A stretch of 64,000 nucleotides of DNA, taken from the NCBI GenBank assembly GCA_964019155.1, contig OZ025241.1, forward strand, positions 104,175,059-104,239,058, in the 5' to 3' direction. The notes under the pieces were generated by a model. That model had not been told where the DNA came from. It searched no databases and worked only from the letters and a program-made list of their open reading frames with translations. The translations under genes and the position numbers were made by a program. Source of the DNA: Osedax fenrisi (taxonomy: Eukaryota; Annelida; Polychaeta; Sabellida; Siboglinidae). This document shows positions 35,577 to 48,800 of the stretch, piece by piece. How positions within the stretch are numbered: position 1 is the stretch's first letter; each line of letters starts with the position of its first letter.

Positions 35577-37462
35577 TAGTAAAACCTCTCTATAAGAAAC
35601 TATTTTTTGTCAGTACTTTTTTTCTTATATAGAGGTTTTCTTATAAAGAGTTTTTTACTTTTCCAATGATTTTGATAATAAATATGGAAAAATATTTTAT
35701 ATCTTACATAATTCTTGTTCAATAAAGTTATTGTTCAGTAAACCTTCATCAACTTCTTTAATTATATTAGATTTAAAATGTATACTGTATTATTTGCGCT
35801 TATAGGGGTTCACATCAATTCCGTTTTAAAAAACGTATGTGTAACTTTAACTTCAAATGATTCATTCACAGCAAATTTGAAGTAACAGATTTTTAAGTGT
35901 TCACATCAATTCCGTATTTTTTAGTCTGTCGTAAGGGTAGACATATATCGCCACCTATATTTAAATTCCGTATTTTTTAGTTTGTCATAATGGTAAACAT
36001 ATATCGCCACCTATATTTAATTTTGAACTGTCAATAATATTGAAACTAAATTTCAAAATATAAATACTTTTTAATAATGGACAATCAGCTATTATTAAAT
36101 ATATCAATTTTAATATAATAATTAAGTCATTAAATGTACTACTATATTAATATAATTAGGTCGTTTAACATACTACTATATTAATATACATATTTCGTTC
36201 AACTTATTAGTATAATATAATAATTAAGTCATTAAATGTACCATTATATTAATATAATTAGGTCGTTTAACACACTACTATATCAATATACATATTTCGT
36301 TCAACTAATTAGTATGATTAAGTCATTAAATGTACTACTATATTAATATAATTATTTCATACAACTTATTCCGTAGTGATAGGACACTTAATATAATAAT
36401 TATAAAATGTGTATATAAAGTTTATTAAAAATTTATTTATATAAAATATCTTTACATAAAATAATGGTTAATGTAGGGTAAACAATCATAATATTTAAGT
36501 CATTAATATTTATTATATCATAATATTGAATTAGATATGTACATGTAGGGTTCATTAAACTTTATTAATATTTTTATATAAATATTTTTAAATAACTAAT
36601 TTATTTATATTCTATATATATTTATATATGATATCATATAACGCCACCTATTATAAAGAAAAGGGTTCATTCTGTTTATTAATTTATTCATTCTAGCTGT
36701 TCTCTCTAATTCTGTGTGTTCATTCTAGCTGTTCTCTCTAATTCTGTGTGTTGTTACGTATAGAAAAATAGGATTAATCCTATTTCAGAAAACGTTCAGA
36801 AAACGTTCAGAAATCCTAACTTCAAAATAGGAATGTGACTCATAACTTCAAATTTGCTGTGAATGAATCATTTGAAGTTGAAGTTACACTTACGTTTTTA
36901 AAAACGGAATTGATGTGAAATGATTAGACATGTTAATACATAATGAAATTTGTATTAGATTTACATTAGCAAGTATAAATTATGAATCATCATTGATGAA
37001 TATAATATAATGAATATTATAATAATCTATAATTTAATAATTAATTGAATAATATAATAATTTGTATCATCAATACATTTAAGGATATAATAACATTTAT
37101 TAATTAATTTTAATAAATTTATGGATATACAATAACAATAATTTATTAATTTTAATTCATTTCAAGCTATTTATGTAATATAAAATATTTGTAAGAAAAC
37201 AAAATATCTTATATAATAATTAATTTCTATAATTGTTATCAATATACAATACTTCTATTTATATATAATTATTTTTTATATTTTGTATACAATAAGTTTC
37301 TTATAATGAGGTTTTTCTTATATTTTTCTTATAAGATTTTCTTATAAAGAGGTTTTTTAATGTGGAAAAGGTTGAATTCCAACCAAATGTGTGAACAATG
37401 TTCTTATAAAGAGGTTTTTCTTATAAAGAGGTTTCTTATAGAGGTATAGAGAGGTTTTACTG
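35577..37462. mobile_element. pogo-like element 1, 1886 bp with inner insertion
   Basis: The ends are (T/C)AGTAAAACCTCTCTATAAG and its inverse (...GAGAGGTTTTACTG), flanked by TA at 35575-35576 and 37463-37464. CAGTAAAACCTC ends with TA target duplication are typical of pogo/Tc1-mariner elements. Subterminal repeats of CTTATAAAGAGGTTT are frequent. There is no transposase frame. It is interrupted at 35803-36923. Confidence 0.8.
35803..36923. mobile_element. TTA-TSD element (Harbinger-like) inside pogo-like element 1, 1121 bp
   Basis: Long inverted ends (TTCACATCAATTCCGTTTT, then AACTTCAAATGATTCATTCA and AGCAAATTTGAAGT on both sides, about 75 bases with mismatches) are flanked by TTA at 35800-35802 and 36924-36926. 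The sister pogo-like element has the empty site GCGCTTAGACATATG at about 38021. A 3-bp TWA target is the hallmark of PIF/Harbinger. Inside are diverged ~110-bp repeats (ATTAAGTCATTAAATGTACT..., about 36110-36370). Confidence 0.75.
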
Positions 37463-37507
37463 TATATATATATGTTTATACTATACTTTAATAATATATT
37501 GTATACT

Positions 37508-37508
<1 letters not shown>

Positions 37509-37538
<30 letters not shown>

Positions 37539-37555
37539 AATTACTTTGGTATATA

Positions 37556-37594
<39 letters not shown>
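37509..37594. repeat. (TA)n tract
   Basis: These are two TA runs separated by AAATTACTTTGGTATATATAC, directly right of pogo-like element 1. Confidence 0.85.
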
Positions 37595-37598
<4 letters not shown>

Positions 37599-37674
37599 TT
37601 ATAATATATATAATATATATATACCATATATGTTATATAATATATAATATATGATAATTAATATGTTGGGTTTA

Positions 37675-37756
37675 AGTTGGTTTCACTGGTTTAGTTTTGT
37701 TTGGTTTAGTTTGGTTTGGGTATGTTGGGTTTGGTTTGGTTTGGTTGGGTTTAGTG
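37675..37756 (+). repeat. Short degenerate TTTGG/TTGGGTTT tract
   Basis: About 80 bases of T/G-rich repeats (GTTTGGTTTAGTTTGG, GTTGGGTTTGGTTTGG) resemble the telomere-type arrays. The G-rich strand is plus, as at the right end of the window. It lies between the two pogo-like elements. Confidence 0.75.
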
Positions 37757-37812
37757 TTGATATTGTCATATTTTTTTAGCTGCATTACATCACAAGTGAG
37801 CCAATAAAAGTA

Positions 37813-39288
37813 CAGTAAAACCTCTCTATAAGAAACTATTTTTTTTCAGTATTTTTTTTCTTATAGAGAGGTTTTCTTATAAAGAGGTTTTTACTTTTCC
37901 AATGATTTTGATAATAAAGATTGAGAAATATCATATATCTTACATAGTTATTGATTGTTCAGTAAACCTTCATCAACTTCTCTAATTGTATTATATTTAA
38001 ACTGTATACTGTATTGTTTGCGCTTAGACATATGTTAAGGGGACGAGATACCATTGATTTTTTCGGAAAAAAATTGAATTTCAAATTTTTTTTTAATGTA
38101 AAATTATAATATTTCAAATATTATCTTTAAAATGGTGTTTAAATTATGTTCATTACATTATTCAATTTGTTTATATTATATTATTTGTACCTATATAATC
38201 ATATTGTTTATATTCATATATTATATTTGAAACTTGATTTACTCAGAATAATTATTTTGCATTTTGTATATCTCCAATTAATGTCTCTTCTTATTCAATA
38301 TTGAATACTTTTTCTTCAAATTTTCACAATATTATATATAATATATAAATGAACAGTATGATTAATTATTCTATATATATAATATATGTAAATTTATATA
38401 AATTGTAAATTTAGTGATAATTTGTGATAAATATCTTAATTAATTATTTTTTTTTATAATTAATCATTTTTATATTATTTATGTTAATAATTATTAAAAT
38501 ATATTCAACCATATGATAAAGCTATATGTTTATAATAAGATTGTTAAAAAATTATTACAAAAACTTTAATATTATAAGAGTTTATACATTTTTAAAACAT
38601 GCTATTTTCCTCATCTTTTACATGTATACTGTTTATAAGTAGCTGGTCCCCTTAACATATGTTAATACATAATGACATTTTATTTGATTTACATTAACAA
38701 TTATAAATTATGAATCTTCATTGATGAATATAATATAATGAATATTATAATAATCTATTATTTAACAATTAATTGTATAATATAATAAATGATATCATCA
38801 ATACATTGTATTAAGGTTATTAAGGATAATAATAGTTATTAATTAATTTGAATAAATGTATGGATATACAATAACATTTATTAATTAAATAATTAAAAAT
38901 TGATAAAAAATAATATTTATTAATTAATTTTAATAAATTATAATAAATATATGGATATACAATAACAATTATTAATTAATTTTATATCATTTCAAACTAT
39001 TTATGTAATATAAAATATTCGTAAGAAAAAAAAACATTTTTATATAATAATTAATTTCTTAAATTTTATCAATATATATTGTATACAATACTTCTATTTA
39101 TATATCATTATTTTGTATATTTCTTATATTTTGTATACAATAAGTTTCTTATAAAGAGGTTTTACTTATATTTTTCTTATAAAGAGGTTTTTTAATGTGG
39201 AAAAGATTGAATTCCAACCAAATGTATGAACAATTTTCTTATAGAGAGTTTTTCTTATAGAGAGGTTTCTTATAGAGAGGTTTTACTG
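37813..39288. mobile_element. pogo-like element 2, 1476 bp with inner insertion
   Basis: The left end is CAGTAAAACCTCTCTATAAG after TA (37811-37812), and the right end is GAGAGGTTTTACTG. The base pair after the right end is AT, not TA, so the TSD is imperfect. It shares interior sequence with element 1 (GTGGAAAAGRTTGAATTCCA; GTATACAATAAGTTTCTTAT). It is interrupted by a TTAA element at 38039-38651. Confidence 0.8.
38039..38651. mobile_element. TTAA-specific element inside pogo-like element 2, 613 bp
   Basis: The ends are GGGGACGAGATACC and, inverted, GGGGACCAGCTACT, flanked by TTAA at 38035-38038 and 38652-38655. The target was apparently a palindrome (CATATGTTAACATATG). The motif CTCAGAATAATTATTTTG links it with the 1633-bp TTAA element. 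There is no ORF. Confidence 0.8.
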
Positions 39289-39655
39289 ATTATAATTATA
39301 TATATATACCTATAGCATATATGCTATAGGGTATATATATATATATTATGTTAGTTATTATTATATATAAGTATGTTTAGTTTTATATAGAATAATTTGC
39401 TAAAATTTATTTATATTATAAAATTACTTTACAATTATTAAAACAAAGGATGAATTGATTTAGTTTAATTTAGTTTTCTTTACAACATTTATAATAAAAA
39501 ATAAATGTTATATAATCAATTAGTAAATATATCACTACTCTTGTATGTATCACCACACCTATATACACCTATGCATACGCTCATTTATAAATTACAATGT
39601 AAAATCACATTATTAAAATTAGAATAATGCCATGGTTGGTAGTAACCGATTATTT

Positions 39656-40659
39656 CATAAATTCTATTTTATATTTACATTGATTTTACATTATATTATT
39701 TTTACATTGATTTTACATTGTATTATTTATATTTTATAAATTCTATTTTATTTTTACATTATATTATTTGTGTTTGATTATTTTATAAATTCTATTTTAT
39801 TTTAACCTTGATTTTACAATATATTATTCATATTTTTATTTATACATTTATTTTACATTATTCATATTTGTATTAGTATATTTTTGATTATTTCATAAAT
39901 TTAATTTAATTTTAATATTGAATTTACATTATATTATTTGTTTGATTATTTCATAAATTCTATTTTATTTTAACATAGATTTTAAATTATTGTATTCATA
40001 TTTGTATTTGTTTGACTATTTTATAAATTCTATTTTATTTTAACATTGATTTTACATTATATTATTTGTTTGATTATTTCATAAATTCTATTTTATATTT
40101 ACATTGATTTTACATTATATTATTTGTACATTATATTATTTATATTTTATTAAATCTATTTTATTTTTACATTATATTATTTGTATTTGATTATTTCATA
40201 AATTCTATTTTATTTTAACATTGATTTTCAATATATTATTCATATTTGTATTTCATAAATTCTATTTTATTTTAATATTAATTTTAAATTATATCATTTA
40301 TATTTATTTAATTATTTTATAAATTCTATTCTATTTTATTTTTACATTATAATATTTGTGTTCGATTATTTCATAAATTCTATTTTATTTTAACATTAAT
40401 TTTATTTTTACATTGATTTTACATAATATTATTCATATTTATATTTATTTTTATTTCATTAATTCTATTTTATTTTAATATAATATGTAATATGTATTTG
40501 TTTGATTATTTTATAAATTATATTTTATTTTAAATTATATTATCCATATTTGTATTTCATAAATTCTATTTTATTTTAATATTAATTTTAAATTGTATTA
40601 TTCATATTTATATATGTATTTGTTTAATTATTTTATAAATTCTATTCTATTTTAACATT
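39656..40659. repeat. Degenerate AT minisatellite (unit 2)
   Basis: This is the counterpart of 26775-28260, with the same CATAAATTCTATTTTATTTT and ACATTGATTTTACATTATAT words, but about 450 bases shorter. Confidence 0.8.
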
Positions 40660-40667
40660 GATCGTAC

Positions 40668-41139
40668 CATAGATATAAAGAAAGTGGATAAGCAATTGAA
40701 TGTAGTGTATGACACTATCCGCTATGAGCGCTGCAGTCTAAACCCACTATCTGGCCCACTACTTTTTATTTATACACATATATATTGATAATTACTAACA
40801 ATTTTAATGTACTATCTATACTAAAAATTAAATAATATATTTAAAATACATCATATCAACATTCCTCGTAATTTTGTGTATTTAAATTGAAGATATAATA
40901 CTATTTTATTGATTTTATTGATATTTATAATCTAAATACATTGATATAGATAGAAGTCACTTTAATCTATTTTGACGAAAAGCCTACTGTTTTAATATTT
41001 GACATATATAATATGACTAATATCCAATCAAAATCACTGATACCATTTTGTTAATTTATCGATAAAAGTGTCATCCGCGTATCTATCTTTTACATGCATT
41101 GCGTGCGTCAATTGCTTATCCACTTTCTTTATATCGATG
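40668..41139. mobile_element. MITE, 472 bp (unit 2)
   Basis: It is essentially identical to 28269-28740, including the GATCGTAC duplication (40660-40667 and 41140-41147), so it was copied with the unit rather than inserted separately. Confidence 0.9.
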
Positions 41140-41147
41140 GATCGTAC

Positions 41148-41314
41148 ATTATATTATTCATATTTCTATTTGTATGTTAGATTATTTCATAAATTCTATT
41201 TTATTTAAAATTTATTTTACATTATATTATTCATATTTGTATTTCATAAATTCTATTTTATTTTTACATTGATTTTACATTATATTATTCATATTTGTAT
41301 TTTTATTTAATTAT
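41148..41314. repeat. AT minisatellite continuation (unit 2)
   Basis: This is the counterpart of 28749-28915. Confidence 0.8.
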
Positions 41315-41601
41315 TACACATACACGCATCTACACACATGCACACACATGCATGCTAACCTAGACAGAACCTTTATAGTCTCTATGTCGTGGGCGAATAC
41401 GTGAATACCAGAACTTAGCAGCACCTCCAGGGATGACTGTGACCCGCTGAAGTCAGAGCTTAGGCATTCTATTAGGATGCCCGTTTCCTGGGGGAGGTGG
41501 ATGTATTTTAGATATGGTAGATTAGCATTCTATTAGGATGCTGGGCTTCCTGGTGGGTGAGGAGTATAAATGTAAAAATATAATTAATAGATATATAAAC
41601 A

Positions 41602-41940
41602 ATGTATTACTACAACATAATAGTACAATTTATGGGTTTTCATACAAAAAAAACTGTGCGATATCGTCTAGATTTTTATAGCCCGATATCAGGTAAATTT
41701 TTTAAAGCGAATAAATTACAGCCAGATATTTGTTGTTATGAAACCATCTTTATTATTATTTTGTTATTATTATCAGATTTAGGTTTTTACATCAGGGTAA
41801 TTATAGAAGCAGTGCTTATCGAGATAATTATTAATAAATATAAAAATTACTCATTAATAATAAATAATAATATAAATATATTGATGTATATATTGTTATT
41901 GTTATTTTGTGGAGTCTTTTCATTCCATCCAGGAACTTAG
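41602..41940 (+). CDS. Hypothetical 112-codon ORF (unit 2)
   Basis: It is identical in protein to the ORF at 29203-29541. The flanks are near-identical too, including the leader and the ATTCTATTAGGATGC direct repeat about 60 bases apart. No independent evidence of function; see the unit 1 entry for its sequence character. Confidence 0.3.
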   Translation: MYYYNIIVQFMGFHTKKTVRYRLDFYSPISGKFFKANKLQPDICCYETIFIIILLLLSDLGFYIRVIIEAVLIEIIINKYKNYSLIINNNINILMYILLLLFCGVFSFHPGT

Positions 41941-42092
41941 ATGAAGTTTTCACTTATAACCATATATGGCTCTATTGTCCCTTCGAAGCCGCTCTCATGT
42001 TAATACATTCATGTGTTTAACGAGAGCCGATCATTTATTTACACACACTTATATAAAATCACTTCTAAATATTATTTTAAGACCTATTTTAA

Positions 42093-42169
42093 TGGTCAGG
42101 ACGAGGTTCAAATCCGCGACCTACTGTTTGTGTGTCTGACAACTTAGACAACTGATCCACACAGACAGT
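42093..42169 (-). repeat. tRNA-derived SINE-like segment (unit 2)
   Basis: This is the duplicate of 29694-29770, with the same box A-like and box B-like motifs on the minus strand. Confidence 0.5.
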
Positions 42170-43528
42170 TTAATAAATATAACAATATTAGATATTATTT
42201 TTAACAAATTAAATATAAATAATTATTTTTAGTTAATATCATTTTTCATTTTTATAGAGATTCAAATAAGTAAAATAAAATTATTAATATTAATTAATTT
42301 AAATTATATAATTGTTAATAAATAATTATAAATAACTAAGTAAACGGATTGATTAAAACACGTTAAATATAAAATACACATATATAATTAAACATAGTAT
42401 AATATACCAATGTAAATGAATATAATTAGTAATAAACTAATGTATCTTAACTGTAACGAGCATTGATAATGCTGTATTAGCTAAGGTATACAAACTTCTC
42501 CTCAAGCGCTATAACAGTTTCAGCTATATGGCATCACCACCATCTTCTATGTCTAATGAATGTATATGTTCATTAGTGTATGTAGTCAGTATGCATTAGA
42601 GGTTAATTAAAATTCATATTTCTAAATAAATATGTTATTAAATATATTATAATAATTTATATAAAATGATTTTAATATAATCATATTGAATTCATTAATC
42701 TGAAAACGAATTTTGTAGTGAATTTTAATTATTATTCAAATTTGTACTACGATACAAAACGATAAAATCACTAAAGCGTAAAATAAATTTTCACAAAATA
42801 TGCATTCGCATACTTATAGACTTAGAGACAGAGATTATTGGTTAATTATATGTTAATATCAAATAAATATATTATGTTATAATATAGTATAATATTTAGT
42901 AATCTACAAGTATGCTATGAAGTAAAGTTAAGCTACGCTATAAACAGTACTACATAGTACTAGGCTATAGGATATACATGTACCGTCTCTGTTCACACTG
43001 GTCAATACTCTGCGATGGCGGTGTTGAATGGGGTCAAGAGGGGCGGGAGGTCAAGAGGGGTGGGAGGTCTTCACCAGTACACGTGTCTCCTATTAACTGT
43101 GGGGGGGGGTTAGTTTAAATTCGGTAGATGATGATTAAAATGATAATCTTAATTATAATATTAATAATGATGATGCTGATGATGATAATGATGATGATGG
43201 CATTGATAATGATAGCGATAATGGAAGAATTTGTTACAGAATATAATGATAACGATGAATTTTTAAAATTTTGTATTGATTAGATTGTAGAATGTAGGTT
43301 TGATATAGGTTCTTGCTATTGTTCAATCTTATTTTATAAATCTAATAACTTCTTATTATTACACGTTATAGTGAATTCTAGTGGAGATATATATTTATAA
43401 AACTAATAAATCTATTCATTAATGACTAATCTCATAATAGTTTAATATATCGAGAGACAGTAAACATATTATATAATAGTTGTCCGATATATAGTTCGAC
43501 ATACAATATGGAATGGTACATTATGCGT

Positions 43529-43927
43529 TTACATAGGGGGGTGTTGTATAACACATATATAACATAACAGGTTTAATATGTGATTTCCATGAAGATACGA
43601 ATTTAGTTGACGAGCAACTACTCGTTCTAGGGTTTTGGAGAGCATTGATAAGTTGGAGATTGGTCGGTAGTTGGGGAGGATTGATTTGTCGAGGTTTTGT
43701 TTTTTATGATGGGTGTAAAATATGCTGTTTTCATATAGATTGGAACAATGATTGAGGTAAGTTAGTTTTCTATTATTTTTGGTAATAAGATGTAGATAAA
43801 TGTGGTACTTATTTAATATAGAATGAGGAATTGGATATAGTTCGGAAGATGTATTTACTGCACTGAGGAGTAGTTGATGGTAATGTGAAGGAGGAAAGGG
43901 AATATAGAGGTGAATTATATAGTTCAT
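43529..43927 (-). pseudogene. LINE RT N-terminal fragment (unit 3)
   Basis: This is the same 132-codon frame as at 31131-31529, with one residue change (VVARQ versus VVACQ). It is a truncated remnant without catalytic motifs. Confidence 0.8.
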
Positions 43928-44490
43928 TGAGTGGTATAGGGAGTGATTTAATTATATTCATGACTAGTATTTAGAATTTACTTAATTATAATACGAATAA
44001 TGTACGTACATAGGAATTTTATATATTTAAAAAGATTAAAAAGACCGTTTAATTGCAAGTTAAAGAAATATATTATATGTGTATGGTAATATAACAACGA
44101 TATTTAAATTAGAGAAATAAAACTAATTATATTTCTAAAATGACTTAATTAATTTCAATCATATATACAAAATATTATTAACGTAAACGGTATAATTGTA
44201 TAATAAGATAACACAATTATAGGTAAACTGTTGTATTACGACTTATAATAGAAATTAAAAATATTAGTATTTATCTCTATATTATAATTTTCTAACTTAT
44301 AACTATTTACACTACTATCAAAGATTTTCCGAAGGAAAGATATAACACTTACGCGAAATCGTGTTTTCTAATTTGTATACAAAATACCCCAGTACCACCT
44401 ATAGCGGGTTACTTTTAGGAACTATGATTTGTTTATAATGTAAATTCATATTTGACTATAGACTTTTAAAATGTTAAATAATATGCTTTA
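43568..44490. repeat. Segmental duplication unit 3, truncated
   Basis: It starts at the same LINE breakpoint as unit 2 and follows it for about 920 bases, to GCTTTA at about 44490, where homology ends abruptly. Most of it is close to unit 2; the last 150 bases carry more differences (CCCCAGTACC versus CCCTGATGCC). Confidence 0.8.
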
Positions 44491-45824
44491 TAATAATAAT
44501 GTAATAGTATAAGAGTTTAAGTATATAAATATGTAAAATATGTTAATTTGAATAATATTATTTTAATAATATTTAATAATTAAATAATTTAATTAATATT
44601 ATTATAATATTAATAATATTAAACTTTATGCAAATATTATATTTAATATTATATTAAATATAATAAATATATTTGCATAAAAGTTGTATACAATAAAACA
44701 GTTTTAAATTTTAAAAACGTAATATAATTTTATTTTATACATTTATATAACTATTTAAAATATTTTATAATTAATAATGTATATCTAACATTTATAGAAA
44801 TATTTGAGTTTGATATAGCCCTTAAATAAGTATAACAAATACAAAATATAATGTAATTTTGTAAACTAATGGGCGGGAATTATAATTATCATTGGTTATC
44901 AAAGATCTCGTGATTACTGTTTAAAGGAACCATACCATAAATGGGAACCATAAATATGTAATTTAGATCAATATTGTTTTAAATTCTATATATTAACATA
45001 TTATAAAATAATATATATATCATTGAAACTGAATTTTATAAAAGTGATATACGTTATATATTCATAGACACGTCTAGGTATTTTTAATATATAGTTAATA
45101 GCCAATGTATACATTTTGTTTTATATAATCATAGAGCTAGAGAGAAAGCTTTCTCTCTAGCTCTATGTATATAATAATAGATTTATATTTGACCTAATAA
45201 AGGTAAACAAAACAAAACAAATTAATACTGATAATATAAATAATACAAATATTATCTAACTTCTAAAATAAATTAATTGGTAATAATTAATGGTATATGT
45301 TATAATAATTTAACATATAACATATTATAAAAATTAATTTAAACAAATTATAATCACATGCATTAAGAAGGGTAACATATTATATATAATCTAATATTTC
45401 CAATAAGATATTTTTATATAATAATCTAACATCACCGTGTATAAATATTTAGCCTTACCTGTACATCATTAACATTCAATCAGGAATTACGTAATATTGG
45501 GAAATAAAACTTAGCGCCTGAAGCATTGTTTACTGAACAATGATTAATTCATCTCATCACCACTAATGTGGGACTCCATCACTAAGGGTGGGACTTTGAA
45601 GTCACGCTGTGGGCGGGGGGGCATTACGCAAACAAACATATCTATAACTATTTACTTTATCTGCACATAACATTATAGTTTCATCAATGGCCTCATTTAA
45701 CTTCAGGAGCTAAATGAGGCCATGCTTCACCGCGCATATATGGATTAAAACTTGTAGCCCGTAGTAGAATATGCTTATATATGCATATATATTATCCCCT
45801 TATATATAACTTATATAATATAAG
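44491..45824. other. AT-rich intergenic DNA with hairpins
   Basis: No gene is seen. It holds the perfect palindrome at 45130-45167 and a hairpin at 45687-45723 (ATGGCCTCATTTA arms of 13 bases). A GC-richer patch lies at 45540-45625 (GTGGGACTCCATCACTAAGG, GTGGGCGGGGGGGC). Confidence 0.6.
45130..45167. repeat. Perfect 38-bp palindrome
   Basis: CATAGAGCTAGAGAGAAAG is followed directly by its exact reverse complement. The same arms recur at 50830-50872 with a 7-base loop. Both are followed by TATATAA. Confidence 0.95.
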
Positions 45825-48800
45825 CAGGCCCGTAGCCACGGGGGGGTCTGCGGGGGCAATGCCCCCCCTGAGATCGGCTAGGCCCCCCCCAGAGATTTGG
45901 TAGGCCCCTAGAACTTTTTTTACATTAAGTTTTTTTCATATAGTATTTACTAGATATTCAATTATAGTTATATTTTTATTTTATAATTTTATTTATATTA
46001 TATTTATTTATTAGAATGTATATATTTCAGTCATGGATATTATAGTGAGGATCCAATTCAGTATTTATGGTTTTATAAAATATTTTCTTAAATTATGGTA
46101 AATATTAAAATAAATTTTAATGATTTAATTTCATCTGATCTCTGAAATGTTTGTCCTAAATATACAAGTGGTAGAACATATTATGGAAATAAATTAAGAA
46201 GATTTACCTATAATATGTATATATAATATATATTATAATAGATTATATATATATATACAATATAACGCAAATTTAATTTATATCCATTTGTAGATTATAG
46301 TACTTTCACAGTAGTGGTTACAATTGAAATTCCTCTTTAAAAAAGAAAATGGTTTGATAAATGGTGCCAATCATGTGATTTCTTCTATGAATCGCGTAAA
46401 AAAGATCCAACTATTAATTGTCTATCAGTGCATTCTCCTAAAAAGTATTCTTTTCAACTTCTAAATGCTAGATAAGTACGAAATAAAGTTGATTTTATTA
46501 TACAATTAATTATTGATTCTAATTTTTCTATTCTGCTATTACTAAGACTTGTCTAACTATTGATGATTCTGCTCTAGCTAACCAACATACCTCTATTTGT
46601 TTTTAAGTATTGCTTGCTAATAGGTTTACATCACATCGTCGTGTGGCCTAGCTCTGTTATTCTCATCGGAACTTAAGCTTATTTCGTCATCTACCACATG
46701 TTTCTCTTCATATGAAATTCTGATCTGTAATATTCAGTTTCCTTCATTATAATTATACGTATCTTCCTTCCGGTAGTACATATTTTACAACACGGTTATT
46801 CTTTGTGATTTTAATATTCAAATTAATAAAGAAAAGCATGCTTCCTTATCTCTGAATAAACTTATATTTGAGTATTAACACTAATACTAGACTTTTTTTT
46901 ATATTTAGCTGATTCTAAATTAATTTCATATCCCAAAGTTCTTTAATATCTGATCACTTTGCCATATTATATTATTTGAACTTGATGGTGATACAAATTA
47001 ATCGACCTTCTAGATCGTTTTGGAAAATCTCCTCTATTGATAAATTAATATCTGTTAATTCTGTATTCCATCAACTTAACTAAATCTTCTGATTTTTCTA
47101 CAATTTTTGAATATTTCAATTTGAGGCAACTTCTTCGTAGACTACAACGTAAATATGCATCCTCTAAATTTGAATCTGATCTTAGTTCCTTTAAAGTTTT
47201 CGATCGCTTTACAAGAAACAACTTCTCTTTACAAAATCGTCATACTTTACTGATATTCTTTGTAGTTATGTAATATCTTCTAAATAAGCTTATACATTAT
47301 ATTTCATCTTAGTAGGTAAAACCCATACCAAACATCTTCTGGGCCAACCTGATTTAGTTCTTTGTTCATTATTTGCAAATTTCGTCCAACAAAAAATGTT
47401 TAGCATTATCATTGTACTTCCAACCATCAACTCGGCACAACTCAATCTCAATTTAACATACACTCATAATCACTGTTCATGTTTTTTGCTTCCAAAACAT
47501 GAGATTGTAATCTCTTTGATGACATCCTTGAAAACCAATTCCCCCTTGATCATATTCCACTCAATCTACTTCGTTCATTATCACCATATTTTATTGGACT
47601 TATCGCGTAAATCATTCATAGATCTCGTATATCATCTATTGTTCCAAACTTAAGGAAATAGTTATAGATTATTCCGATTTAAAAAAAACAACTCTTGCCC
47701 AATCTAATTTAGCAAGTTATCATCAAATATCCCAGTTATCATCCTTATCTAAGACCTCAGAACGAGTTGTGTCCACTCAAATGATTAATTACAGTATTTC
47801 TAATACTATTGTTGATATATATCAAAGTACGTATCTTCCTCGTCGTAGTACCGAAACTGCTCTTACTTTAATCATTGATGATATTCTCATATACCTTGAT
47901 AATAAAGCCCCATGCTATCTCGTACTACTATACTTATCTAGTGATTTTGATAATCTCGATCACAATATTCTTTCTATTGGACTTAATGCAATTGGTATAC
48001 ACGGTCAAGTCTACAGTTGGCTTATGTATTTTATTTCATCTTGAACATCTTCAGTGAAGATTAACTCATCGTTATATCCTCGGTATGTTAACATACATGG
48101 TGTTCCACGAGGCTCTGTTCTTGGCCCTATATGTTCATTATTTATATTCTTCCTATAAAATTAATTTTTCATAAATATCCTAATATTAACTATCATCTTT
48201 ATGCCGATGATCTTCAGATATATAGCCATTTCCTAATTCTAGTGATTCTGGTTTGATTCAAATATTTATGTTTAATTTTATTACTGATCTCACTCATTGG
48301 TTCTCTCATAACTCAATTTCCTTAAATATGACTAAAACTAACACTATCATATTCTCAAAACATAGTTCTCCTCTATTAATCACTCATATTTTTATACTAT
48401 ATCTTCCAACTTCTCAATCTATAACTATCCTCGGTTTCACTATTGGTTCACCTATTCACCTAAACTCTCAACTAGACTAATCTCCACACATTAATAATAT
48501 GATACGCACTGATAACTATTTTCTATATAGTTTTAGAAAATCTCGTTCTAAGCTTACATTTCCATGACTAACTATTTAATTCACTAGCTAGTATTCTGTA
48601 GACTTATATACCTTCTGATGTTATTATTATATACGTTACCTGTTAACCTGATCCTACTGACTTTTTTTTATTATATGCATATAAAGTTATGTTAATGTAT
48701 AGTGTATTACCTATAGTGTATAATATACACACACAGTGTATTTTTATTTATTGTTTATTTATACACTGTGTAATTCATATTGTGTGTCAATATAAGTAAT

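Larger units (their letters stand above)
35339..39647. mobile_element. 8-bp-TSD DNA element, 4309 bp, hosting nested elements
   Basis: The TIR is GGTGATTACCAACCGTGGCA at the left and GGTTACTACCAACCATGGCA, inverted, at the right. The TSD GATTATTT lies at 35331-35338 and 39648-39655. The unit 1 empty site is at 26836-26843. The 8-bp TSD fits hAT or another 8-bp superfamily; the ends are unusual for hAT. Most of its length is later insertions: two pogo-like elements, each with a further element inside. Confidence 0.85.
31170..43567. repeat. Segmental duplication unit 2
   Basis: It begins at the LINE breakpoint (GGTTTAATATGTGATTTCC) and ends with the same left-flank sequence that ended unit 1 (GTATAACACATATATAACAT), followed by a third LINE copy. 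Private insertions are 32572-34083 and 35339-39647. After subtracting private insertions, units 1 and 2 differ by roughly the change in minisatellite length. Confidence 0.85.
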
